DNA from: Dastarcus helophoroides
Lineage: Eukaryota; Arthropoda; Insecta; Coleoptera; Bothrideridae
Length of the DNA stretch: 64,000 bases
NCBI GenBank assembly: GCA_028583605.1
Contig: CM053327.1
Span: 41,416,059 to 41,480,058, forward strand
Direction: 5' to 3'
The position numbers and the translations under genes are program-made. Below the pieces are notes generated by a model that made no database searches, was not told the DNA's origin, and worked only from the letters and a program-made list of their open reading frames with translations. Of the stretch, positions 10,451 to 21,843 are shown in pieces (position 1 is the first letter of the stretch; every line of letters starts with the position of its first letter).

Positions 10451-11675
10451 CTTAAGTCAACAAGGAACGTATGATATAAAATAATCTTAATTGATTACAT
10501 TGAGTATGAGCTTGCTTGCTTGAGTATGTCTCCTTGCTTCTTTAAACTAGGTACATTTTTTGCAAAAATCTTAGCTGTGTAACTATAAAAAAATATCAGA
10601 TCTTCAATTGACCTGAAACATATCTTTTCGGAACTAGTTAATATAGTTTGATATAACCAGTGGCGGCTGGTCTTAAAGAGCGCAAGAGCGCGCACTCCTC
10701 GTGAAATGAGCCATCTATTCTTTTCTATTTAATGTAGAAGTCTTGGATTTATCACATTTTTAAACACAAAATAATGATATACTAATTAACTAATAATACT
10801 TGTGAGTGACTTGGAATAAAGTACGCAAACTTTTATTCCATTATATTATATACTATGAGGAAACTGAAATACGTTGGTGCGCGCAGAATTATGCACCTAG
10901 CGTGGCTGCCATGCGATGCCTATCAACGGCCTCCACGGGATACGGAAAAATAAATTACAGAACACCACGCTAAAGCTAGCCCGCGGTGCGGTACGCCGCT
11001 CCGCGCTTATGCGATATTGCCAAATGCTGAGTACGAGTCAGAGATTGAAGTGTGTGTTTAAGCTAAATGCGTAGGTACCGGCTGATTTGATTGCGATTGC
11101 TAATTGTGCCGCTTAAAGGCCTAACTGTCAATAGTACTGCTATTCACAAACAGATAGCAGTACCCATTCTAGGGTCTAATCATTCATTTGTAAATTTGGA
11201 TTTAAACAATTTTGTTGAGAAAGTAATGAACACTTTATTTCTTTAAAAGATCGTAGAGCGGATGTTGTTTAAAAAAATATTTTTTTTGTGTTTTTGTCAA
11301 GCTTAATTAGAACTTTGTAATAAAATACATTTTATCTTCAAATGCAGTTTTCATGAAAAAGTGATATAATTTTATTCCTATGAAAGCAAACAATTTTAAT
11401 TAAGTAATCTAGAACCATAATCAGGTGCAACCGCACAGAGTACTTTAAGGCGCTCAGAAATGTCCATAATGATTTTTTTTTGTACTCGATGAAAATAATT
11501 TAGACATGATAACCCAAAAATATTTTGGAGGCTATAAGATGTTATATAAATTGAATTCGTAAAAATACTATTAAATATCACAATTTTTGTATCACTTTTG
11601 TTTCTCTTAAATTTAATACCTTGCTAGGGCGGTGAAGTCACCTAAATTCTTAACTACTAATATTTTTGCACAGGG
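10451..11675. other. No gene; possible hAT-like end at 10661
   Basis: 'ccagtggcggctggtc' (10660-10675) resembles a hAT-type terminus, and 10870-11110 is less AT-rich ('gcgcgcagaattatgcacc', 'ccgcggtgcggtacgccgc'). No second terminus or transposase is visible. Open frames are about 60 codons or fewer and have no domain. Confidence 0.35.
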
Positions 11676-11975
11676 CATCGAACCTCTATTTTTTTTGTTC
11701 CGGGTTTTGGTTTTCGTTCCGGGAAAAAATCATATCGGTTCCGTTCCGGTTTTCGTTCCGACAAAATTAGCGGTTTTTTCCGGTTTTCGGTTCAGTTCCA
11801 GCTTACTCATTTTTTAATTTTGTAAATTTTTCATTTAAATTGATTTTCTAACATCATTCAGGAAATCTTCTCCCTCTTTTTTAAATATTACAGCATATAA
11901 GTTCTGTGGTAATGCTCAAAATTTGAAGGAAATATTTCTCGATTTTTCGAATTTAAAAATTTCGATTTTAGATCT
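11676..11975 (+). repeat. Dispersed repeat Z, copy 1 (TTCCGG-rich)
   Basis: It matches 40781-41070. Both copies open with several 'gttccggttttcgttccg' words and continue through 'attacagcaNataa' to 'atttttcNNNtttaaaa'. No open reading frame runs through it. Class unknown. Confidence 0.7.
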
Positions 11976-12212
11976 CGTCAGATCTCGTAACAAGATCGAA
12001 ACCGGTATTTGGTTTCCAAAGTTGAATCTAATAAATGTTCAAACCTATTGGTCTGTGCATTAGAATCCTTGTCTTTTGGGAACTTTCCTAGAGAGCAACC
12101 GCTTCGCTAGGTGGCAGTGTTTCAACTGTTGGTAGTTCAGCTACCTATGATTTACTAGACACGCCGCCTGGAAGGCTGCATGAATTTGTAGTCTAGGTTG
12201 CATTCTACTTGC
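11976..12212 (+). repeat. Retrozyme-like repeat, 5'-truncated single copy
   Basis: It matches about 235 nt of the 370-bp tandem unit at 35.3-36.3 kb, from the stem II/GAAAC part of the ribozyme ('aacaagatcgaaaccggtat') to 'ttgcattctacttgc'. CTGACGA and the 5' strand of stem I are missing or scrambled, so no hammerhead can form. It ends at the same 'ctacttgc' point as the inverted partial copy at 35093-35292. Confidence 0.75.
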
Positions 12213-12749
12213 TTATTTTCTCTGGGCAAGATAATTCAATTTTTAAAAGAATCAGATAATGAAGTGAACATATTCGACAAAAAAAAAAATACTGACCCCA
12301 CCACTGAGTCTGTCTTAGCTTGAACCTCACAAGATTCTAATGTTGCCATTGATACCTTTGGGCTTCCTGAAAGAAAAATACATCATCAGCACTGTTTCCC
12401 CTCTTTCTCATAGTTTAGCGCGAATGTAATTCAAAAGATCGATTAGATACGTGGGTTGTCAAAGTTGACCATACGTCACAATAGCGTGTAAATCAAGTGG
12501 AGGATTGGCATGTGGTGAGGCAACTTGACAAAGATTGATTCAGCTAACGCCAGGGCACGATATGCTCTCATTATTCACTGCCAGGGCAGGGCTGTCTCGT
12601 TACCTTCGGCGCGCCAAGCCGTGGCGATTCTTCCATTAAATAAACACCACCAAATCCGACTAAATCTTAATGTAAGCGATTAGTTTTAGCAAGATTTGAC
12701 AGGACCTCTTGCTATTAAATATGATCGCAACTGTAGGAATAAAGCTCTA
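12213..12749. other. Intergenic DNA, no gene seen
   Basis: Mixed-composition spacer with no open frame, transposon motif or RNA gene recognised. Confidence 0.5.
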
Positions 12750-14430
12750 AGGGTGCGTTTACACTAGACACTTTATTCCGTATATTTCCCTCTGACATGG
12801 AAGATATAAGTGTCAAATGTAGGGACAAAGTGTTTAGTGTAAACGCTCCGTTAGTGTCAACTATCCTGAGAGAAGCCATCTGAGATTTATTTACACAGCT
12901 GATGGTGCGTTTACACTAGACACTTTATTCCGTACATTTCTCTCTGACATGGAAGATATAAGTGTCAAATGTAGGGACAAAGTGTTTAGTGTATGGTGAT
13001 GGTGCGTTTACACTAGACACTTTATTCCGTACATTTCTCTCTGACATGGAAGATATAAGTGTCAAATGTAGGGACAAAGTGTTTAGTGTAAACGCTCCGT
13101 TAGTGTCAACTATCCTGAGAGAAGCCATCTGAGATTTATTTACATGGGTGATGGTGCGTTTACACTAGACACTTTTTTCCGTACATTTCTCTCTGACATG
13201 AAAGATATAAGTGTCAAATGTAGGGACAAAGTGTCTAGTGTAAACGCTCCCTTAGTGTCAACTATCATGAGAGAAGCCATCTGAGATTTATTTACACAGC
13301 TGATGGTGCGTTTACACTAGACACTTTATTCCGTACATTTCTCTCTGACATGGAAGATATAAGTGTCAAATGTAGGGACAAAGTGTCTAGTGTAAACGCT
13401 CCGTTAGTGTCAACTATCCTGAGAGAAGTCATCTCAGATTTATTTACACAGCTGATGGTGCATTTACACTAGACACTTTATTCCGTACATTTCCCTCTGA
13501 CATGGAAGATATAAGTGTCAAATGTAGGGACAAAGTGTCTAGTGTAAACGCTCCGTTAGTGTCACCTATCCTGAGAGAAGCCATCTGAGATTTATTTACA
13601 CAGCTGATGGTGCGTTTACACAAGACACTTTATTCCGTACATTTCTCTCTGACATGGAAGATATAAGTGTCAAATGTAGGGACAAAGTGTTTAGTGTAAA
13701 TGCTCCGTTAGTGTCAACTATCCTGAGAGAAGCCATCTGAGATTTATTTACACAGCTGATGGTGCGTTTACACTAGACACTTTATTCCGTACATTTCTCT
13801 CTGACATGAAAGATATAAGTGTCAAATGTAGGGACAAAGTGTTTGGTGTAAACGCTGCGTTAGTGTCAACTATCCTGAGAGAAGCCATCTGAGATTTATT
13901 TACACAGGTGATGGTGCGTTTAAACTAGACACTTTATTCCGTACATTTCTCTCTGACATGGACGATATAAGTGTTAAATGTAGGGACAAAGTCTCTAGTG
14001 TAAACGCTCCGTTAGTGTCAACTATCCTGAGAGAAGCCATCTGAGATTTATTTACACAGCTGATGGTGCGTTTACACTAGACACTTTATTCCGTACATTT
14101 CTCTCTGACGTGGAAGATGTAAGTGTCAAATGTAGGGACAAAGTGTCTAGTGTAAATGCTCCGTTAGTGTCAACTATCCTGAGAGAAGCTATCTGAGACT
14201 TATTTACACAGCCGACGGAGCTTTTACACTAGACACTTTATTCCGTACATTTCTTCTGACATAAGTATCAACTATCCTGAGAGAAGCTATCCGAGACTTA
14301 TTTACACAGTTGGGAGAAAATAGATGACACAAGTGTCCACTCACCAGATAGAAGCTATCCGAGACTTATCTGCACAGCTGGGAGGAGATAGCTTCTCTCA
14401 GGACAGTTGACACTTATGTCAGAGAGAAAA
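12750..14430 (+). repeat. 152-bp tandem array, ~11 units, each with an inverted-repeat element
   Basis: Units start (GATGGTGCG) at 12901, 12998, 13150, 13302, 13454, 13606, 13758, 13910 and 14062. A first unit lies at 12750 and a decayed last one at 14214. The regular spacing is 152 bp; unit 2 is only 97 bp. Each unit holds a ~97-bp part bounded by 'cgtttacactagacacttt' and its inverse 'aaagtgtctagtgtaaacg', plus a ~55-bp spacer ('gagagaagccatctgag'). The array ends with an inverted spacer piece (14381-14430). One further inverted end fragment lies at 40000-40033. Confidence 0.9.
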
Positions 14431-14446
14431 TATATTCTTGCGCGTT

Positions 14447-16025
14447 AGCGAGAAGTTAGTGCTCGCATCCACTCCTAGGATAGATAGATTAGATCCAATC
14501 GGAAGGATTTTATCGTCCATTAGCATTATCCCTTGATATTTTTTTTACAAAAAAAAAAAACCTTGGAAGTTCTACAGAAAAAAGAGTCTGCGTAGACAGA
14601 AGTCCTCACCGTGTCAAGCTGGACCGCACTTTGCTGCTGCCTTCGACTGTCTTGAATGCTTCAAAAATCTTGCCCTTGGGGGGATCAATCCTCTTAATTG
14701 CTGTGAGCATCTTTCATCATAGTATTTGTAGAAAAGAGACAAATTACCAACCATCCACCTGTGCTCTAGTGTTTCGAGAGAATAGGTCACAAACTCTCGT
14801 CATCAATTAGACCAATCGCTCTTCTTCGCAATTCAAAACAAAAAAAAAGGAGCTAAAGTGTGCTTTGGGGCTGAACTCCAAACATGACAATAGTATTGGT
14901 TAGTGTTGGCCTAACTTGAGGTTGGTATAGTGTGAGTAGCTGATGAGATGTGAAGTACTTTTAGCTTTAAAAAGAAAGCCCAGCTTCTGGGAAAAGGACT
15001 TGGCGCACGTGACCGTCCCAAGAGAAGTTAGTGCTCGCATTCACTCGTAGGATAAACAGATAAGGTCCCATCGGTAGGATTTTACCGTCCATTAGTAGGT
15101 ATCTTTTAATGTTTTCTTAAAGATAATCGCTGCCAGAGTTTTTGAAGCGTTGAAGTTGACCAAATTTTTCTTACCTCATTCCAGAATGATTTAAAGATCC
15201 CGATTAATCATCTGTATCTGCTGTTACCTTCGTCGATCTGAAATACCTACAGATAATGGTTTATTCTTCAAAAAAAAATAATACAGATAATGGTTTCTCG
15301 GAGAAAAAAGATGACACAAGGCTACTATCATCTGGGTAGCTGTATATAGGATTGGAAGTTGACGCTAAGATATCGTTTCTGCGTAACAGAAACAAAGTAG
15401 GAGACAGGACAGACCCCTGGGGCACCCCTTAATCGGAAATGTCTCGGATGAGATATCATCGACACCTGAAGAAATCTGTTAGCGAGAAAATTGGATATCC
15501 AATGACAGAGTCCAGGTGGAAGACCATAAGGTGTTAATTTAGAGAGAAGAGATCGGTGCCAGACTCTATCAAAAACCTTTGAGGTATCCAATGATAGCCT
15601 CACCATGTTTTTTCATAACTGAATTACAGATAAGAGTAACATATGTCAGTAGATCGCCAGTGGAGTGTTGTTGTCTGGAACCTTATTGACTATCGAAATG
15701 ATTCTATTTTCCTCCAAATATTTGAGAATCTCGATGTTAATAACCTTTTCCATCACTTTAAATATAGCGAGTAAAAAAGATATAGGGCGATAGTTGTTAG
15801 CCAGATTCCTTTTCCCTTTTTAGGGACAGGCTGCACCCTAGCAGATTTCCAAATGTTAGGGAATATACCTTTCTTGTAAAAGAGTGTGAACAATTTGCTT
15901 AGGACAGGAGTCAACTCTGGGGCGCACCTTTTAAAAACAATGTAGTGATACCATCAAGGCCAGAAGCTTTCGACGTGTCGAGCTAAAGGAGAATCTTCTT
16001 GATTGTGCGTTGTTTGATATCATGG
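14447..16025 (-). pseudogene. Jockey-like LINE ORF2 relic
   Basis: Reading from 16025 downwards, the minus strand gives KASGLDGI, VQPVPKKGKRN, NYRPISF, a VMEKVINIEILKYLEENRI block, DTSKVFDRVWHRSLLSKL and YGLPPGLCHWISNFLANR. These are RT-domain blocks of jockey-clade elements in the right order. The catalytic YADD is YPDD here (15327-15338). Further on come LTxYQPQVRPTL, RRAIGLIDDESL and the C-terminal end (14590). A second copy of the segment around 'ILPIG.NLSILGV' follows at 14447-14545, so part of ORF2 is duplicated. Frameshifts and stops abound. It is the same family as the plus-strand relic at 55.6-61.9 kb, with no intact 5' part. Confidence 0.85.
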
Positions 16026-16538
16026 TATAACCAAATAACCAATCACCAAACTCTGTGATTGCTATGGAAGTAGACACCTAACGTCACTGATTTTTTTCTG
16101 GATGTACAGTAAATCGATAACGTTGAAAAATAATTCGAATCAGACGAGTTGCCTCTGGTAACGTGACACTCCAGAGTGCACTCGATTAGCCATTATTACT
16201 TACCGAGCTTTCGGTAATCCCCTTGGCGGTCGAATAATGGTCCTGCAGCAAATTATTGTTCCCAAAGTAGCTGTCTTTTCAGACACCGCAGGTAGCGACC
16301 AAGGATTTGCACCTCCCCGTTCGCTTCTCAGATTTCCACATTGTTAATGTCGTGCAGCGATAAAAATCTGTTTCGTTTGTTACACGGGGATTAGGCCTCT
16401 ACCCTCCTTTGTGACACCTAAACGTTACACATTCTTGTGGCGGAAATAATTAATGCCGAGGATTAGTTCCTGTGTATTTCGGATAACTCTTCGTTGCCGC
16501 GTGAGTGATTTCGAAAAGCCACCACGGATTTACAAGGC
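16026..16538. other. Intergenic DNA, no gene seen
   Basis: Mixed-composition DNA after the LINE truncation point. No domain, repeat or RNA gene recognised. Confidence 0.5.
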
Positions 16539-16835
16539 GGGCAGTTTTAAAATTGTATCTTTTGATCTCAGCTTAGATGTCGATGGGAAAGCGCTTTTAG
16601 ATTAAAAAAAAGATGCTCTTGTACTAAGAGAATTAGTCCAGTACAGTGTTTCCCAAATGAGTGTGTCGCGAGCTTTCTCAGATATATCGGCAATATTGTG
16701 TAACCATTAGTAAGCTCGGACGACGATGTAAATTGTGGCCGTCGGTGGTTAACCGAAACTAAAAAACATGTGCCTTCGAGGTACACATACTACTTTTTCT
16801 GAAATTCCAATCAATATTACCTAAGTTCTCTTCTT
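16539..16835 (+). repeat. Dispersed ~300-bp repeat Y, copy 1
   Basis: It matches 39369-39675, from 'gggcagttttaaaatt' through 'ccagtacagtgtttcccaaa' and 'gaggtacacatactact' to 'caatcaatattaccta'. The word 'cagtgtttcccaaatg' resembles hAT-type ends, but no inverted partner is present. No coding frame. Confidence 0.7.
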
Positions 16836-16839
16836 CTTC

Positions 16840-19800
16840 AGGAGAATATTGATAATTTCGAAAAATCAAAAATTTTCAAAAACATCGAATTTTCAAAAAC
16901 ATCGAATTTTCGAAAAAGTCAAAATTTTGGAAGTCACTCACTGAAAGTCATAATTTTAACAAAGTTCAGGTTTTCAAATAGGGGCGAAATGTTCAAAAAA
17001 TAGGTTTCCCAAAATAAATCCAAATTTGCAAACAGTTTAGAAGTCAAAGTTTTAAAAATTGAGACTTTTTGAGAAGTCGAAATTTTGAAAAAAAATTTTA
17101 AACTTAAAATTTTGACGAAAAATTAAAATATTTAAATAGATTTTTAAAAACCCGGGTTCCGGGAAAAACTCGCAATTGGAATATTTAAAATATCGACATT
17201 TTTCTCGAGAGAGTGTCTAAATTTTCAAAAAGAAAGTCAGTATTTCGAAATAGGAATTTTTAAATAGCGAAATTTTCAAAGATTCAGAGTTCCGGTAAAA
17301 ATCAAAATTTTCAAAACGTCAAATTTATTAAAAAGTTAAATTTTGAATAAAAGTAGAAGTGAAAGAAGTGAAAATTGCCAAGAATTGGGAATTGCATCGA
17401 AATAGGAATTTTTAAATATCGAAATTTTCAAAAATTCGGAGTTCCGATAAAAATTTAAATTTTAAAAACGTCAGTTATTAAAAAGTTCAGTTTTGAGTAA
17501 AAGTAGAAATTTTGAAAGAAGTGGAAACATTTAAAAGAATTGGGAATAGCGAAATGTCAAAAATTTTCAAAAAGAATCGAAATTTTCGGAAAAGTCGCAA
17601 TTTTTGAAATTACACTTTGAAAAAGTCAGTTTTAAAAAACGCGAAACTTTCAAAAAAGGGGTTTTTAAAGAAAATCCAAATTTAAAATAAGTTTTAGTTG
17701 AAGCTGAAATTTTGAAGTCAAAATTTGAGAAAGTGTAAACATTTTGGAAACTTAAGACTTTGAGAAAAGGTTTAAACAAAAAGCTCAAATCGAAATTTTG
17801 AATTTGCAACATTAAAAAATTTTCAAAACAATTTTAAAACCCTAAAATGTTGCAAAAAAATTTTAAAATTTTAACATTCTACCTAAATTTCGAAATTTCA
17901 ATTCAATAAAATTAGAAATTTGGAGAATCTGGAACTTTTGAAATATAGACCTTTTTTTGGGACTCGAAATTTTGAAACTGAAATTTTCGCAAAAAAGTCA
18001 CAATTTAGAAATAGCAGAAATTTTGAAATGTCGAAGTTTTCGAAGACTCAAAGCTTTGTGTAAATCAGAATTTTCAAAATTACCAAAATCAAAATTTTTA
18101 AAATGTTAAAATTTTGATGAAAAGTAGAAGTTTTGAAAAATTGGAAATTTTAAAATAATTGGAAATATTGAAATGTTGTAGTTTTTAAGAATAATTCAAA
18201 TTTTCGGAAAAAGTCGATATTTTTGGGGTCACACTTTAAAAAAGTATATTTTGAAAAAGCCCAAACTTACAAAAAAGACGATATTTGGAAAGAAGAGGGT
18301 TTTTCAACGTAAGTCCAAATTTAGAAAAAGTTTAGATTAAAGTCGAAAATTTGAACTCAACATTTTGAAGGGATCAATATTTTCAAAAAAATTTTAAAAT
18401 CTTAAAATGTTGAAAAATGATTTTTAAAAACTTAACATTCCACCAAAAACTCGAAATTTCAATGCAATAAAAATGGAGATTTGAAGAAATTGGAACTTTT
18501 GAAATATCGACGATTTTTTTTGGGAATTGAAATTTTGAAACTGAAATTTTCACAAAAAAGTCCCAATTTAGAAATAGTAGAAATTTTGAAATGTCGAAGT
18601 TTTCTAAGACTCAAAGTTTTGTATAAATCAGAATATTCAAAAATTCAAAATTGCCAAAATCGAAATTTTTAAAAAGTTAAAATTTTGATAAAAAGTAGAA
18701 GTTTTGAAAAAGTGGAAATTTTAAAATAATTGGAACTATTGAAATGTTGTAATTTCTAAGAATAATCTAAATTTTTGGAATAAGTCGATATTTTTGGAGT
18801 CACACTTTAAAAAAGTAAATTTTGAAAAATCCTAAACTTACAAAAAGGAGCCACTTTGAAAAAGAGGTTTTTTTTTAAAAAGTAGGTCCAAATTTACAAA
18901 AGGTTTACGTTGAAGTCGAAATCAATATTTTAAAACAAAAAAAATGTTTGGAAATCTAAAATTTTGACGAAAAGTCGAAATTTTCAAATAGATTTTTAAA
19001 AGTTAAAATTTTAGGAAAAGCTCGAAATTTCAGTATAATAAAAATGGAAAATTGAAAAAATCGCAAATTTTGAAACATCGATTTTTTTTGGAGAAAGGGT
19101 CGACGCTTTGAAGTCGAAATTTGTACAAAAAGTTCAGAATTTAGGAATAGTAGAAATTTTAAAATAGAGAAATTTCGACAAAGTTTGTTTTGTATAAATA
19201 AAAATTTTCAAAAAGACGATAAGTGTAAATTTTGGAAAACGTGGTAATTTTGAAATGTCGAAATTTTCAAAAAGAATCGAAATCAAAGTCATCGAAGTTA
19301 CACTTGGAAAAAGTCATAAATTTGTTAAAGTTTAAATTTTCAAAAAAAGGCGAAATTAAAAAAAAGGGGTTTTCAAAAGAGGTCGAAATTTCCAAAAAGT
19401 TAAAGTTGAAGCAAAAGTCAAAATTTTCAGGAAGTCGAAATTTAAAAAAAAATTTAAATTTAAAATTTTGGGAAAGAATCGAAATTTTCAAAAATATTTT
19501 TAAAAATCTTAAAACTTTTGGAAAAACTTAATATTTCAAAATTTTCAAAAAGAACCGAAATTTTCGGGAAAAGTCGAAATTTTTGAAGTCATACTTTGAA
19601 AAATAATTTTGTAAAATTTTGTCAAAAAAAGGGGAAATTAAAAAAAAGGTTTTTCAAAGTCCAAAATTTTTAAGAATAATCTAAATTTTCGGAAAAGTCG
19701 ATATTTTTGGGGTCATACTTTAAAAAAGTAAATTTTGAAAAAGCCCAAACTTACAAAAAAGATGATATTTGGAAAACGAGGGTTTTTCCAAGTAAGTCCA

Positions 19801-21843
19801 AATTTATAAAAGTTTAGGTTGAAGTCAACATTTTGAAGGAGTCAAAATTTAAAAAAAAAATTTAAAATCTTAAAATGTTGAGAAATGATTTTTAAAAACT
19901 TAACATTCTAGCAAAAACTCGAAATTTCAATACAATAAAAATGGAGATTTGAAGAAATTGGAACTTTTGAAATATCGACAATTTTTTGGGAGTCGAAATT
20001 TTGAAGCTGAAATTTTCACAAAAAGTCTCAATTTAAAAATAGTAGAAATTTTGAAATTTTTCTAAGACTCAAAGTTTTGTATAAATCAGAATTTTCAAAA
20101 ATTCAAAATGGTCAAAATCGAAATTTTCAAAAGGTTAAAATTTTGACAAAAATTTTGAAAAAGTGCAAGTTTTAAAATAATTAGAAATTTGTAGATTTTG
20201 TAATTTTTAGGAAAAATCTAAATTTTTGGAATAAGTCGATTTTATTGGGGTCACACTTTAAAAAAGTAAATTCTGAAAAATCTAAACTTAGAAAAAAGGC
20301 GCCACTTTGAAAAAAGAGACTTTTTTTAAAGTAAGTCCAAATTTACAAACCGTTAACGTTGAAGTCAAAAATTTGAAATTTTAAAGCAAAAAAAAATATG
20401 TTTGGAAGCCTAAAATTTTGACGAAAAGTCGAAATTTTCAAAATGATTTTTAATAACTTAAAATTTTAGGAAATTTCAGTATAATAAAAATGGGAAATTG
20501 AAAAAATTGGAAATTTTGAAACATCGATTTTTTTTTGGAGAAAGACTCGACATTTTAAAGTCGACACTTTTACAAAAAGTTCAGAAGTTAGGAATAGTAG
20601 AAATTTTGAAAAAACGAAATTTTGAATAAATGAAATTTTGAAAAAGTTTGTTTTGTATAAATAAAAATTTTCAAAAGACGATGTTTTCAAAAGTCGAAAC
20701 TGAGAAAAGTGGAAATATTGGAAAACGTGGTAATTTTGAAACGTCAAAATTTTCAAAAAAATTCGAAATTTTTGAAGTCCCACTTTGAAAGATTCATAAA
20801 TTTGCTAAAGTCTCAATTTTCAAAAAAAGGGGAAGTAAAAAAAAGGGTTTTTCAAAAGAGGTCGAAATTTCCAAAAAGTTAAAGCTGAAGTAAAAATCAA
20901 AATTTTCAAGAGGTCCAAATTTAAAAAAAAAATTAAAATTTAAAATTTTGGGAAAAAGTCGAAATTTTCAAAAATATTTGTAAAAATCTTAAAACTTTTG
21001 GAAAAACTTGATATTTCAAAATTTTCAAAAAGACTCGAGATTTTTGAAGTCTCACTTTGAAAAATAATTTTGTAAAAGTCCAAATTGTTCTAAAAAGGGG
21101 AAATTTAAAAAAACGGCTATTCAAAGTCCAAATTTGCAAATAGTTAAAGTAGAAATTTTGAAGTCAAAATTTTACAGTCAATATTTTCAAGAGGTCAACA
21201 TTTTGAAAAAAAATGTACAACAACTAAAACTATTAGGAAAAACTCGAAATTTCAATACAATAAGAGTAGGAATTCGAAAAAAAACGGAAATTGTGAAATT
21301 TTGACATTTTTCCGAGAAAGTAAAATTTTGAAGTCGAAATTTTCACAAAAAAGTCAGAATTTAGGAATAGTAGAAATTTTGAAATAACGAAATTTTGAAA
21401 AAGTTTGTTTTGTATAAATAAAAATTTTCAAAAAGACGATAAGTGGAAATTTTGGAAAACGTGGTAATTTTGAAATGTCGAAATTTTCAAAAAGAATCGA
21501 AATCAAAGTCATCGAAGTTACACTTTAAAAAAGTAAATTCTGAAAAATCTAAACTTAGAAAAAAGGCGCCACTTTGAAAAAAGAGAGTTTTTTTAAAGTA
21601 AGTCCAAATTTACAAACTGTTAACGTTGAAGTCAAAAATTTGAAATTTTAAAACAAAAAAAAAATACTTGGAAGCCTAAAATTTTGACGAAAAGTCGAAA
21701 TTTTCAAAATGATTTTTAATAACTTAAAATTTTAGGAAATTTCAGTATAATAAAAATGGGAAATTGAAAAAATCGGAAATTTTGAAACATCGATTTTTTT
21801 TTGGAGAAAGACTCGACATTTTGAAGTCGACACTTTTACAAAA
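16840..21843 (+). repeat. AT-rich satellite-like block, diverged part
   Basis: Continuous degenerate repeats of 'tcgaaattttcaaaaa' words. Longer repeats are visible through the anchor 'aatttaggaatagtagaaatttt' and variants at about 17990, 18555, 19137, 20021, 20577 and 21354, with irregular spacings (about 565-880 nt). Many short open frames rich in K, F and S occur on both strands and are not genes. It grades into the regular higher-order array that follows. Confidence 0.75.

Noticed and set aside
10660..10675. hAT transposon terminus (CAGTGGCGG-like), with similar words near 7355, 28218 and 40387
   Set aside because: Only single ends were found, with no inverted partner, 8-bp duplication or transposase, so no element is called.
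12925..13128. 67-codon minus-strand frame in the 152-bp array
   Set aside because: It simply reads through consecutive array units; the repeated peptide (SLHLTLISSMSERN-like) reflects the tandem repeat.
19232..19531. ~99-codon K/F-rich frames on both strands in the AT-rich satellite
   Set aside because: The amino-acid content reflects the AT-rich words, the frames repeat with each monomer, and both strands are open to a similar extent.
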